Shown here in pieces: positions 25,581 to 37,368 of a DNA stretch of 64,000 nt (positions within the stretch are counted from its first letter, which is position 1; each line of letters opens with the position of its first letter). Origin of the DNA: Neurospora crassa OR74A (lineage: Eukaryota; Ascomycota; Sordariomycetes; Sordariales; Sordariaceae); NCBI RefSeq assembly GCF_000182925.2, contig NC_026501.1:7605917-7669916 (forward strand). The letters run 5' to 3'. The notes under the pieces were generated by a model, which saw only the letters and a program-made list of their open reading frames with translations, did not search any database and was not told where the DNA came from. A program made the translations under genes and the position numbers.

Positions 25581-27422
25581 GGGGAGAGGAACTGAAGGGT
25601 CAAGGTCGCCAATGTACGGGTACGGGGCTGGAATGTCGAACTACACTCCTACAGCCAGGCCAGGGCAGAGGTGTGCGGTGGATGATGGCTGATGGGATGG
25701 CTGATGGGACCCGACCGAATGACCGACCACTGAGCGCAGGGCTTCTACAGGGGCCATTTGCAATCAAAAGTGGAGCATCAGGAACCAGCGTGGGCTTTGA
25801 TCTGGTCCCGTCTTCCTTGGTTGGCTGCATCTGGATCAACGACGGGACTCTTGACCACAGCTAGCTACCTAACTTTTGATGTTCAGATGTTAGAGGTAGG
25901 TGCAGGTGAAGAGGCAGATACGCCAAGCATGGCAGTGGTCTGGTCAAAAATGAGAAACATCACGATACAACAAGAACGTGAAGATGGAACGTCAAGATGG
26001 AGGGAGGAGGATGGTATTATTCTAGATGGGCTGTCCTATCACATCCCCCGTTCTTGATAGCTTGTCCTGCCCGGGTTGGCTGTGCCGCCAGATGGCCGAT
26101 CAGTCGGATTGTTTACGAGGGTGCAGCAAAATACCTATGCCCGCGTGCGCTCCGAGGTCGTTTTGTTGCACTTCCGGGCGGTTGTGATACGGAATGGGGG
26201 CTGATGTTATACTGGGAGAAGCCGTGTAGATGCGTAAAAAGTCATGTCCCGGTCAACTTTTCTAGATCTGGGGTTCAAGAGATTTTAATCAAGAAGTTCA
26301 GCGAGATGAACTGGGTTGATGTTCAGCTTGCGATGGGGAGATCGAATTGTCACTTGTTGCTCGGTGGTTAGGCGATCCACCAGGTCAGAACGTTGTTGTT
26401 CCTAGAATTGCGGGGAGGCGATTCCCCGTCGACTAGGGGCACAAAAGGGGTTCAACTTATTACAACTTCGAGTCCATCCTTGACTGTTTTTGGAATCTGC
26501 GATAGAGCATCATCCAGTATAGAGAATTTCTCATCCAAGTGGCACGGCGTTGAATAGCGATGATGCCATTGGCACTGAGCAAGGCTGAGGAAGTGTGAAA
26601 GACTCGACGATATGATTCCATTGTTAGGTGGTTGGAGGCAGCCCTATCTCCAATCAAGTCAATCCTACTGTCACTGTGTTCGTCAAGCGGGGTTCGTATG
26701 AACAATGAGAGGGTTACCCGAAATGTCAGAACACCATGCAATCAATGTCTTTAACGCACTGGTTCAAGTACGGTTGAGCTTACACAAATAAGGGGAACAG
26801 AATCATGAGAGCGTCACCTTACGGGACGCATTTGGCGCCACCCGGGCTTCATGTTTCCGTCAGCTTGAGCAACTGTTGTTCAATTCGCATCGATATGATT
26901 CATCTAGACTACCTAACTTGTGCCTTCCAGAGTTCGGTCAAATATACAATTTGGATGATGCCATGCCGCTGACTTGAACCCGAGAGGCTCTGCCAAACAG
27001 CTGGCTAGTCTTCATCAAGTCAATTGGAGGCCGTCGCTGAGTACCAATTCCATCATTGCCCGATGAGTGTTAAAGTTTATCGCGGCATCCATCTTGCAGT
27101 GATATTGATGCACCAGTCAAAAGCCAAGCCTGCATGCACCGAAGATGTTCCTGAGCTTGCACGTGACCGTCCACGCTAACTGTCTGGACGCCAAGCCAGC
27201 CTGGGGCAGGCGGCAGTGGTCCAAGCTTCCCGCTGCATTGCTGGAGTGCGTCGTTGCGTCGGCTGTCTCCATTGAACCAGGAAGCAGCGTCTCGAGTCTC
27301 CAACTGACGAACATCCCACTCGACCTCACAGCGCCTGGCTCCCCAACTTTTGCCAGTTTCCCTGCGCTTCATACTATCGTCGCCAACATTCTGATTCAGT
27401 CTCTTGTCTACAAGCTATAACC

Positions 27423-28398
27423 ATGGCCGAAATCATGGCCGATTCGGAACTTGCCCCCAAGTTCGCGCCGTTCATTGGCATGGTACGTCAACAGCAGTCG
27501 CGAAACCACCCATCCCCGGTGGCCAACAAGGTGCAGCTAGGATAGGAAGGGACATCACCACGCAACCGTCACTCGACAAGAACAATGTCAAGGCCCACTA
27601 ACAATGTTCTCTCTTACCAGGCCGGCATCGCAGCCGCCATGATCTTTGGCAGTACGCTTCTCCCAAATCCCAACTTGACGCCTTACCAACATCACAAACG
27701 CTGACCATGTCGTTTCCAATTGTACAGGCGCGGGCGCTGCATATGGCACAGCCAAGTCTGGCATCGGTATCGCCGGCGTGGGTACCTTCCGGCCGGACCT
27801 CATCATGAAGGTTAGTTCCCCGCTAGCAACATGGCTATAGTACTCATATGCAGAGACTAACATGCTCTCCTACGACCGATAGTGCTTGATTCCCGTCGTC
27901 ATGTCCGGTATTATTGCCGTTTACGCCCTCGTTGTAGCTGTCCTGATTGCACAAGATCTCGGGCCGCCAGGATCCGGCCAACATTACAGCTTGTTCAAGT
28001 ACGTTTCATGACCGACGACGTCTCTGGGTTTACAGACTCAGGTTATGGATGTCACATATTTTGTGAAGGGCACAACTGACGGTCGGTTCTCACCACAGTG
28101 GCTTCATGCATCTTGCATGCGGTCTTTCAGTCGGCCTCACCGGTCTCGCCGCGGGCTATTGCATTGGTATCGTAGGCGACAAGGGCGTCCGTTCGTTCAT
28201 GCTACAGTCGAGGATCTTTGTCGGCATGGTTCTGATCCTCATTTTCGGCGAAGTCCTTGGTCTTTATGGGTAAGATTTCAACTAACTAACCCCCTGGCTG
28301 GTGAGCTATCGTTTCAGAGTTTTGAACAATATGCTGACCAAGGTTTGGTGCTTAGCCTCATTGTTGCCCTCATCCTCAACACCAAGAGCAAGGGCTAA
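27423..28398 (+). CDS. vma-3: V-type ATPase V0 proteolipid subunit c
   Basis: Six exons, 27423-27482, 27621-27651, 27728-27810, 27883-27998, 28099-28269 and 28356-28398, give 167 residues. All five introns have GT-AG ends, and the joined frame reproduces a complete proteolipid. Four hydrophobic helices are visible. The proton-carrying carboxylate is Glu148 in [13 protein letters not shown] of the last helix, and the protein ends LILNTKSKG. Subunit c forms the rotor ring of the V0 sector, which pumps protons into vacuoles and other acidic compartments. The two in-frame ATGs at the start (codons 1 and 5) make a slightly extended N-terminus, [20 protein letters not shown]; either could be used. 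An exon of only 31 bp is why single-frame reading misses this gene. This identification is very secure because the fungal family is almost invariant. Confidence 0.97.
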
Positions 28399-30182
28399 AT
28401 ATTTGACTTCGAGTTGAGTTTTCGAGGGGCAACCATCCCAGAAAGAAATCGAGAGAAAAATAAGGTTGTGGTTTACTATCGGTGTACACAAACTTGGTAT
28501 GAGCAAGGACTGGACGGGATATGCGCTCCAACAACGAAAGCACGAGCCTTGTTCAGGAAAGGATGAGACGTACGACAGCTGAATGGATGGGTACATTGGG
28601 GGCGCTGACCCGAAAGTGTTTAGCATTTTGGCCTGGCGTTTAAACGGGATTGCTGTTGCTACTTGGCTTATTTGTTTTGGGTTACGGTCTTGGTCGGGTC
28701 GAAGTAGAAATATAGAGGCAGAAGTCAACATTAATTGATGTTGATGGTACGGCATGCCAGCACCTGTGTCTTTGGCATTTCATCCCATCTGGTCTTGTCA
28801 TCGCATAAAAGAACCCTTATCCTGTTTCCTTCTTCATCCTCAATATCTCACTCGTCGATTCTGATGTTGCCCTCAGCCCTCAAACCTACTTACTGTGACA
28901 ACATGGATAGGCTATGACAGAGACTATGAGCAACGCCATGGGACTAGATTAAACCAGAAACGCAGTGCCATAAAATCCTAGATGTAACGGAAGCATGGCT
29001 AGTTCATCACCACATTCGGACATATGAAAGTCACCTTACCACTTCTTATGCCTTGCTAACTGACATTCATAGACGATGACTCGTATTACTAACAACACAC
29101 GTGATCACCATTAAATCATCTCTTCCGGGCTCCAGCATTAAAATATGATTCGAGACAATAATTTTGGAGAATAGATCAACTGACACTGCCTCGAGACTGC
29201 CACCAAGACCAAACACCACCAAGACCAAACACAAACTAAACTCAATGTGGAGTTTTACACGAAGATCGGTGCATGATCGCAACGTTGAGCCACGAAGACC
29301 TTTTCAATTTAACGCTACGTTTTTTATTTCTTCCCTAGCATCATGCTTGCACATATCTGAACATCAACAAATAGCTAACCTAGCTAGACCTTCTTTATCA
29401 TCCACCATAACTTTCCTCCCATGCCTTCAGAAAAAGAAAAGAAAAAAAAAAAAAAAAACATCGACATTGCTCATATCAGTCATCAAATTCAAGTCCATTG
29501 CCAGAATGAATCTTTCCAACAACCTCCGTCCCAGACAACATGTCACATCATCGGCAAAGCACCACGGTAGCAAAAAAAACAACGCCATCATGCAGTGCAA
29601 AAAATGGGACGGACAATGTCACACAGCAACCAGACAGAAGCGTGCATCTGTTGACCAAGAGATCAAGCGAGAGGTCAGAAACCGTGCCCATGCAGAAGTG
29701 AGAAAGGAAAAGGAAAAATGAAATGAAGACAAGGAAAACGAAGAGGAAAACGAAGTTGGGGAAAAGAATGCTACTGCAACCGATCCCGTCGCGACAACCC
29801 AAGCTTGGGCATGCTTTTATCATACCATACCCCTTTTTTTGATTCGACAGAAGAAGGAAGAGGAGAAAAAAAGAAGAAACAGAAAGGGCAAGAAACTAAA
29901 ATGGAAGGAGAGAAGGAAAAGTGAAAAGCATAAAACCCAAATCGCAAAACGCCGTTGGATGATGCGTCGTGTCGTCCAGCGAGGTGAGGAAAAAAGACGA
30001 TAGGGGAAAAGGAAAAGGAAATCGAAAAAAAAAAAGAAAGAGAAAGAGAAACGAAAAGTACGAAACCCGTCTCATCATGATGGCTGATCGATGAACAACA
30101 CTCTTCAGCCTTGCTGTCTCTGAAGCTGCTGCTGCTGCTGCTGCTGCTTCTCGCCGCGACACAAGCGGCATACAGCCCGACG
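28399..30182. other. 1.8-kb convergent intergenic region
   Basis: vma-3 and the 398-residue gene on the other strand end toward each other. From about 29400 the sequence is purine-rich on the plus strand with several poly-A runs (29438-29458, 30020-30050), as expected of a pyrimidine-rich 3' region of the minus-strand gene. A 185-codon plus frame at 29164 opens at TTG and passes through a poly-A run; it is not called. Confidence 0.5.
30127..30147. repeat. (GCT)7 trinucleotide repeat
   Basis: Seven GCT units lie about 40 bp beyond the stop codon of the minus-strand gene at 30183, probably in its 3' untranslated region. Confidence 0.8.
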
Positions 30183-31535
30183 CTATCGCGCCCGCATGCC
30201 GAGCCGGAAAGGCAGCTTGCTGGTGCGCGTCTCCATGTTTTTGCGGAACCGGCGCCAGCCCGGTTGGCGCTCTTCTTGTTCTCTCATGAGGTCTGTTTTT
30301 CCAGAGGGTTAAAATCAAGTCTGCTGACTGGAAAACAATTTTCAAAAAAAGAAAGAATAGACAAACGTACTCAGAAACAGATCCCACCGATGGTTCTCCT
30401 GAATCAGGATATCGCCATTCTCCCTCGCCAGCCTCTCCCGCCGCGCCTTGGCCGCCGCCTCCTCGCCTACCAGGTACGGATCCTCGAGAGGTCGCGGGCG
30501 GGCCGCGTTGTTGCTCGGGTTGGGGTTATTACGCTCCTCCTCGATGCGATCGAGAGCCCGTCTGAGACCGTCCAAGTTCGTGGTGGAGGCGTTGGCTGCT
30601 GCGCGCCTTTGCGCAACGTTTTGGTATTGGCGGAGGTTGGGGTTGGAGGACATGGATGAGAGGGAAGGGATGCGGAAGTCGCCAAGCACCGGGAAGTCGG
30701 TCCGCGACGGCGGGCCGGAGGGTACCGGGGGAAGACCGACCCTGGGAGGAGGAGAGCTGGAGTTGGTGGATCGGGAGGGGGTGTCTGGGGTGGTCTGGGC
30801 CCGGGTCCGGGTGCCGGCGACGGGACGGGAACCGGCGTTGGTGGTGGTGGTGGTGGGGAGGGAGGTGGAGCTGGCGGCCGCGCTAGTCCTCATGTTGGTG
30901 GTGCTCCGATTCTGGTTGTTTCCGAGCCTGGCAATGGTGCTCGAACTGTCATTGGCGGCCGAATGGTTACCGAGGCGGTTTCGGTGTCGTGTTGTGCTGG
31001 TGGTAGTTGCAGTAGTGCTGTCGGAAGTGGTTCTGCTACCGCTAGTTCTACTGGCGGTTCTCGAGGTACCCCGAGAAGTACTGCCGGAGGACGAGGTTCC
31101 GGCCCCGGCACGGGTACGGGTGCGACTACGTTCGCGGCGGGGCTCTTCCGGCGGATCGGGAAGTGTTGCGGGAACTAGAGAGGAGAGGACACCGAGCCGG
31201 CCAGCCATATCCCATCCTGCAGCTGGCGGTGAGTAAGGCGGTGCAGGCTCCGCCGGAAGGTTGTATGGATCGGCATACGAGTACCGATCCGAATGGTAGG
31301 AAGGCACCTCGGAGACTAGATTGTAAGTATTCAACTATCAGTGCATGTGTTTATTGACGGAACGATATAGTGAATCTGTTTTGGTGAACTTACTGTAAGA
31401 AGGTGCAACGGAGCGAATTGAGGCAGTCTCGGCCATCTCGATCATAGAAGGGAAACGGCGAGACGGTGCTTGAGAGGCCATCTCGATCATAGATGGGAAG
31501 CGGCGAGACGGCGCCTGAGTAGCGGTGGTAACCAT
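30183..31535 (-). CDS. Low-complexity Ser/Thr/Arg-rich protein of unknown function
   Basis: Three exons, 31535-31394, 31315-30371 and 30292-30183, with introns of 78 bp (GTAAGT...TCTAG) and 78 bp (GTACGT...ACAG), join in consistent phase to give 398 residues. I do not recognise a family. Residues 1-47 hold two copies of a 15-residue unit (QAPSRRFPSMIEMA plus one). The middle is Ser/Thr/Arg/Pro-rich and probably disordered. The last ~110 residues are more ordered and charged, including RRALDRIEEERNNP and a basic end, WRRFRKNMETRTSKLPFRL. There is no signal peptide or membrane span. The third exon was chosen because the second-exon frame loses coding character after a good donor at 30370 and the basic tail follows a CAG acceptor. 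The gene is likely real; its function is open. Confidence 0.72.
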
Positions 31536-34263
31536 GATTGCTATTTCCTACGATCCTCTTGTCGACCCCAAGCTACAAGTAACTAAGATAGAGAGGGAGG
31601 AAGAATGCAGAACGGAACGAAGGTTGGGGAGTTGCTGCCAGCGGACGGGGGAGGGAAAAGGCGTAGCAGCAAGGCCAGCTGAGCGCGGTGACGGTGAAGC
31701 AGTGCAGTCAGTGTAGGTGAACGGCAACCAGCACAGACTTGTTACTCCAACGTGCTAGACGACACAATTACCTGATCTCCTGTAGCAATTCCAACGTTGT
31801 TCAAAGCGGGGAAACGAAGCCTTTGACGCAGAGAACGGGGGAGAGGAAACAATGAAACACTGAGATGAAAGAAGACTCGAAGAGGGCAGAAGAGCAACAG
31901 ATAACCTTTTTAAAGCTTCTGCGAGACCAAGACGCGGGGAGGTTTCGGGAGGTAACAAACTCGTTCGCCCGGGTCGCTCGACAGCACCAACTCCCGTCCA
32001 AGCTCGAACCCTGGTCTGTAGACCTGTGCAGCTGCTGGAGCTACCTACCTTGCCTACCCCAGCCCAGCAAAGGCCCAGTCCCATCGACCCCTACCTTCGC
32101 GGCTGCGAGGCAGTGTTGTAGCAGCTCCGTACAGTGGCCCAGTGTCCAATACATAATAGGCATGTACACGTCCCAAGGGGAAAGTAGCCAGAATGGGCTT
32201 TAATCAGGGGCCAAGAAGTTGATTGTGGTGACACGTGAGAAACGTTGTAGGAGAACCCAATCAGAGGAAGAGGCAGCGCGGCCAGCGAGGCTTACCGTCG
32301 GGGCTAGGTTCGGACCATGTTCTGGAAACGGGAAGAGAGAAAGAAAACGATAATCTGACCAGGGGAGGGACACGCAGGGCACACACTCACGCAGCACTTC
32401 ATCGGCAGCCTGGACAGGCAAAATGAAGGAACGGTCAAGCAGGCAAGGCAGCTCTAGCGCGCCTCGCTGCCGGGTACATACGCCAACAAATGGAAAGGTG
32501 TGAACCCTGGCTGCGTGGTTGGTGATGGTGGTGGTGATGGTGGTGGTGGTGGAGCAAGGGCTTCAGAAGAACGAGACTCAACGCCATGGAGTGTTTGGGT
32601 AGGTTTGTGGCTGTCGATATGGAAGATGGAGGGGGCTGCGGGGTTCTGGTTGGAAGCTTGGCGCCGCAACTGCATGGATTGCTTCCTACAAGAAAGAGAC
32701 CTGACCTCGGTCCGCCAGAGAGCAGAAAGACTGCGTTGAACGAGGGGAAAATGCACAGCATCAAGGTACCGGGCCACGTACCTGACGGCTGGGCTGCAGA
32801 CACAACCGCAAACACATGATGCGTGGTCGACACTCACTTGACTTCATATCTGTGTCGCTTTGTGCTTGTCTGGGGATGCATGTCTTGGGCCCGAGTTCAA
32901 GCTCGATAAGTTGGAAGTTGTTTCGAAACATGGAGATAAGAAGCGGATATGTACCTATGGATAGCCATTGTAGGTATCCTTCCATTCATTGTATAAGTTG
33001 CACAACGGCAATTGGCAACCCCGAGTGTGCCGGCCGATTGACCCCGGAACCCCGTATCCACGAGGTTGGATACATAGCATCCACCTTGGAATGCCACCGA
33101 AGCTGCTCAACTTCATCATTGTATGGGGTCGCCGTCGTCAAATTTGGAGCCGGGGCTGAGTGCGTCATGGACTATGTATGTACGGCCACGGAGGAGCCGC
33201 TGTTGCAGCCGTCTCCATGACATACACATACATACTGATAGTGTAACGATTCTTGTTGCAAACTGGAAAAGGCGCGGTCTTCAGCTTGTTATCGGAAAAC
33301 GGCACATGGGCCGGGTTTCCGGGCCGGCCACTTAGGTCTTGTACCTGCAGTTGATCGTCCATGGTAGCCAAGAAAAGACCCTCCTCGACCCTGTGGCGCG
33401 CGAGGTGTACATTCACTACGAAAGACGCGGGAGTTGATGACAACTGGACACATTCTCTGCTTCTTCTCGTGGTATCCAGCATCGAAGCCAAGGACCCAGC
33501 AAGGTCCACACCAGATCCAAAATATCTCAGCGGTAAGAATCAGGACTCGGTCAAGCGGAGCTGGAGAGGTTGGCTGAGGCAGGCTGAGGTTGGTTGGGTA
33601 CATACACAGTAGCTCGGAGTATGTGAAACTAACTACAGAATCCACCTGTATGGAGTTCTGCTTGGTCACTGAATCTCCGGCGGCTGACCAACAGTCGGAC
33701 TATTCTTCACTCGCCGTGGGAACAAAGGCAATCCAATGCCATTGAAATTTCGGAATCTGATACTTACACGAAGCACGGGGGCAAGGCAACGTTGGTATCT
33801 AATCTTTGGTCAGCAGACACCCCAACCTGGAAGCCCACAGTACTATCATAAGTCTCTCGTCCACATTTCCTTCTGTTCTTTATCTGATTGCACCATCATG
33901 GTTGAGTGTTGGTCGGTGTTATTCACACCATGTGCTCACCTACTAAATCGGACGGTGATTGGGAAATTTCACGTGCCTGTGCGTCGAAGTACTTGACAAT
34001 AATACGCGAGCTTCGGTCACGCCCTCAAGCGACACCACTGACAGGTGAACTCTCAGAGCCCGTGGCAGGCATATCGATAAGCGTTGCCTGCCGAGGCCGG
34101 CGGGTACCCTGATGGGCCAACTCAACGCCCGTCGGCGCTATGACAAACAGCAGACTACTGTGTACAGACGAACCGACACCGACATTGCAGTTGCATAGTA
34201 CATGACATTACATCAGAAGCCATATTTGTTACGTATAGTGTTACACATCGGTACGCCTTCGTG
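31536..34263. other. 2.7-kb intergenic region, no gene supported
   Basis: The left part is the promoter and probably a long, possibly spliced leader of the minus-strand gene at 31535. The right part leads to the phosphoesterase at 34264. It contains a GGT/GAT tract at 32517-32552. All longer frames here are His-, Gly- or Pro-rich artefacts of that tract or lack ATG starts. Confidence 0.5.
32517..32552. repeat. GGT/GAT trinucleotide tract
   Basis: Twelve GGT or GAT units run through non-coding sequence. On the minus strand they read as a His run inside a spurious frame. Confidence 0.8.
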
Positions 34264-36150
34264 ATGGCTGTCAAAGCCTCAATCCTTGTCGCCAGTGCTA
34301 TTGCGACACTGGCACGGGCAGCGCAGCCCGGAGCTGCATCTCCCATCGCCGCGCCTATGCGAGACCTCGTCTGGGGCAAGCTCAACTTCCTCCACACGAC
34401 AGACACCCACGGCTGGCATGGCGGTCATCTTCAAGAAGCACAGTATTCGGCGGACTGGGGTGATTACATATCCTTTGCCGAACATCTCCGCGAAGAAGCA
34501 GATGGGCAGGGCGTTGATCTGCTCCTTGTCGACACCGGCGATCGCGTCGAAGGAAATGGACTCTACGACGCCTCGAATCCCAAGGGGAAATACTACTATG
34601 ACATATACCGCGAGCAGGACGTTGACATCATATGCACGGGGAACCACGAGCTGTATCATGCCTCGACTGCCGATGGAGAACACCTGCGGACCGTCCCGAA
34701 CTTCCAGGACAAGTACGTTGCGTCCAATCTGGACTACATCGACCCTAAGACGGGACTGCAGATCCCCATGGCGCAGCGGTACCGCAAGTTCCAGACCAAG
34801 AACCAGAAGCTGACTATTGTCGCCATGGGTTTTCTTTTCGACTTTACCGGAAATGCCAATAACACAGTGGTACAGCCCGTGAGGGAGACCATCAAGGAGC
34901 AATGGTTCCAGGACGCCATCCGGGAGAACCCCGATGTGTTTGTGGTGATTGGTCACGTCGGCGTGAAGATGCCCGAGTTCAAGGAGATCTTTACAGCCAT
35001 TCGTAAGCAGAATCGATTAACGCCCATCCTGTTCTTCGGCGGCCATGTGCACGTGCGTGACGCGACGGCGTATGACTCCAGATCGTTCGCTATCGCCAGC
35101 GGCCGTTACTTTGAAACGATCGGCTGGATGTCGGTGGACGGTGACCTGAAGAGGACAACCAAAGATGTCGTCGCTGCTGCTGTCAATGACGACGAGCCGC
35201 CTTCGACTGAGGCCGCGGAATTCTCGTTCCACCGTAGGTACATCGACAACAACCTACTGGGCCTCTACTATCACACCGGGTTGAACAAGTCCACATTTCC
35301 TACAGACCACGGCCGAAATGTATCACAAATGATCGCCCAGGCCCGCAAGGATCTCGATCTGGACTACACGTTCGGCTGTGCACCAAAGAACCTGTGGATG
35401 ACGAGGGCGCCCTATCCCTCCGAGGACAGCATCTACACGTGGCTCGAGAAGGAGGTTCTTCCAGAGATCGCCATCAACGACGACAGGAAAGATGTCCCTC
35501 GTCTGGTTATCATGAACACCGGTGCCATCCGCTTCGATGTCTTCAAGGGCAAATTTACCAGAGATACAACGTATATCATCTCGCCCTTCCTCAGCGTCCT
35601 CAACTACATCCCCGACGTCCCTTACGAGGTTGCCAGTAAAGTTATCGGCTTACTCAACAACGCTGGGCGGATCATGGAGGAGCATGCTCCTATGGATGCT
35701 CGATTTATGGCCATCCCGGAGCAGTTTGCCATCACACAGGACATTATTCATGAGAAGCCAATGCCTTCCTTCGCGACTGAGGGTCTTGTGGACGGGCAAA
35801 AGCCCCTGTCGGGTGATGGCGCCTCTAAGAAGGAGCCCGTTTTGATCGAAGGCTATACGACAAAGGATGATATTGGTGACGATGGCGATGATGCTATCCA
35901 CTCTGCCATTAACTTCTATGTCGTGCCTAACTGCATCCAGGCCGAAGTTGGGTTCTCGCCCAAGGAGGAGGGCGAGAAGCCTGAAAAGGTTGATCTCGTG
36001 TTCTTTGATTTCATTCAACCATGGGTCATGGTTGCGCTGAAGATCTCCGGAGGCGACTACACTAATGATGATGCCAAGAGATATGTCAATGGGACCTTTA
36101 CGGAATTGATGGCGGGCTGGATTAAGGAGAACTGGCCTGCTAACTGTTAG
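34264..36150 (+). CDS. Secreted calcineurin-like metallophosphoesterase / 5'-nucleotidase family protein
   Basis: A single exon of 628 residues begins with a signal peptide (MAVKASILVASAIATLARA). The metallophosphoesterase core at about 40-300 carries the expected metal ligands: HTTDTHGW, LVDTGDRVEGN, GNHELYH, IGHVGVKMP and GGHVHVRD. A 5'-nucleotidase C-terminal-like domain follows (about 340-610; MNTGAIRFDVFKGKF matches its conserved NxGxxR region). This layout fits the fungal YHR202W-like group, whose members are vacuolar or secreted and whose substrate is poorly known; nucleotides or other small phosphoesters are likely. The start was set at the ATG at 34264, since the preceding in-frame codon is GTG. 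No C-terminal membrane span or GPI signal is visible, suggesting a soluble lumenal or extracellular enzyme. Confidence 0.9.
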   Translation: MAVKASILVASAIATLARAAQPGAASPIAAPMRDLVWGKLNFLHTTDTHGWHGGHLQEAQYSADWGDYISFAEHLREEADGQGVDLLLVDTGDRVEGNGLYDASNPKGKYYYDIYREQDVDIICTGNHELYHASTADGEHLRTVPNFQDKYVASNLDYIDPKTGLQIPMAQRYRKFQTKNQKLTIVAMGFLFDFTGNANNTVVQPVRETIKEQWFQDAIRENPDVFVVIGHVGVKMPEFKEIFTAIRKQNRLTPILFFGGHVHVRDATAYDSRSFAIASGRYFETIGWMSVDGDLKRTTKDVVAAAVNDDEPPSTEAAEFSFHRRYIDNNLLGLYYHTGLNKSTFPTDHGRNVSQMIAQARKDLDLDYTFGCAPKNLWMTRAPYPSEDSIYTWLEKEVLPEIAINDDRKDVPRLVIMNTGAIRFDVFKGKFTRDTTYIISPFLSVLNYIPDVPYEVASKVIGLLNNAGRIMEEHAPMDARFMAIPEQFAITQDIIHEKPMPSFATEGLVDGQKPLSGDGASKKEPVLIEGYTTKDDIGDDGDDAIHSAINFYVVPNCIQAEVGFSPKEEGEKPEKVDLVFFDFIQPWVMVALKISGGDYTNDDAKRYVNGTFTELMAGWIKENWPANC

Positions 36151-36570
36151 GCACAACAGCCATGTTGTTCATATAATCTCGCTGGCACGGGAAACTGAAG
36201 GCACGGCGGCCTGAGACGGGGCTCGGTCATGCGGTACGGGATGTGTTACATTGGCGTCTATTTCTTGATGACCTGGCTGGATTGAGGGATCAAATATGAA
36301 TTATGAACGGGATAATGATTTCAGACTGTAAATAACAATGGTAACATAGCGAGTACTGTGCGCAAAACGAATATAAACCCAGCACTTGAGCTGAACCTGG
36401 TTGTCGAACCCGCCAAAGTATCATGTATCCCATTACTCTGCGCCTTGAACGCCGCGCCGTATCCGTGTAAATGCTACAAAACGAACCATCACCATGCCCG
36501 CGCAACCGACATGTGCCCCCTTCTCCTCTTCCCACAGACCCAATTACAAATCATTTCAGTCATCGCCAGG
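36151..36570. other. Convergent 3' region between phosphoesterase and isy1
   Basis: A 420-bp interval between two convergent stop codons. It is A/T-richer than its flanks, with nothing beyond presumed 3' untranslated sequence. Confidence 0.6.
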
Positions 36571-37368
36571 CTACAACTGATCCAACAGCCTCCGCCTCCT
36601 CCTGTCAATAAGCTCCTGCGCAACCTCGTCCATCGTAGGAAGCTCCCACTCCGGCAACGGTTCCCATCCGGGAGGCGGCTCCAATCCCGCCGCCGCCTTC
36701 GCCAGGTTCTCAAACGCCTGCCTCTCCCTTGCCGCCTCATACGCCAACAGCTTCTCGTCCTCCTCGTCCGGCGCATACCCGTAATACGCCGCATCCACTT
36801 GTTTCCTTAAATCATCTCTCGTCTCCAATGGTTTCTCATCATCCTGCTTCGCCCTCGCCGCCGCCTCAAACAGCTCCTTCACACCGGGTAACTCTCTCGC
36901 CCTGCCAAAGTACTTGTACCCCCTCCCTCCACCAGGGATCTCCCGCCCGGCTTCGTCGTACACTTTCCCTCCCGAGCGCATGTAGTTCGGTCCGCCCAGG
37001 TTGCGGATCTGCACCTCCCACATGTGTTTTTCTCTCATGAGCTTGTTGATCTCATCGTTGAGGTCGCGGATCTGGTAGTCGGATAGGGCTGGGTCTTGGA
37101 TGCGGGACACCTTGCGGGAGATTTCCTTGAGGACTTGGCCTCGCCACTTTTCGCATGCGGGAATGCTGTCTTGCTCGGTGATGGAGCGCGGGCGGCGCGT
37201 GCGCCCGGCGTCGATGATGCCCAGGTCGGCGGCTTGCGCTTCGCGAAAGCGGAAGAGCATCGACTGGGCTTTTTCGGAGTTGCGTGCCTGGGTTGGGACA
37301 TTGTTAGTACACGGATTGTACAGACCGATAGAAGAGTCGAACAGTGGGATTAATCAGGAACATACCAT
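36571..37368 (-). CDS. isy1: Pre-mRNA-splicing factor Isy1
   Basis: The coding sequence is ATG alone in exon 1 (37368-37366), a 78-bp intron (GTATGT...CCCAG) and exon 2 (37287-36571), 239 residues in all. The N-terminus is MARNSEKAQSMLFRFREAQA, the most conserved part of Isy1, followed by a helical region (LSDYQIRDLNDEINKLMREK) and IRNLGGPNYM, also typical. Isy1 joins the NineTeen complex-associated spliceosome and affects fidelity around the first catalytic step. The splice is needed because exon 2 starts GCA-CGC-AAC with no upstream ATG in frame before a stop, and the conserved protein begins M-A-R-N-S. Family identity is secure. Confidence 0.94.

Larger units (their letters stand above)
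25193..27422. other. 2.2-kb divergent intergenic region upstream of the Rho1 GEF and vma-3
   Basis: Next to the GEF gene the minus strand is C/T-rich with several microsatellites and looks like a long leader. A 124-codon ATG frame at 25997-26371 has no splice or composition support and is not called. The last ~300 bp before 27423 are the vma-3 promoter and leader. Nothing else is recognised. Confidence 0.5.

Noticed and set aside
25997-26371. 124-codon ATG frame upstream of vma-3
   Set aside because: No splice extension, no domain, and several frames of this length are expected by chance in the non-coding part of this window.
29164-29721. 185-codon plus-strand frame
   Set aside because: It opens at TTG, includes a poly-A run read as Lys residues and lies in convergent 3' sequence.
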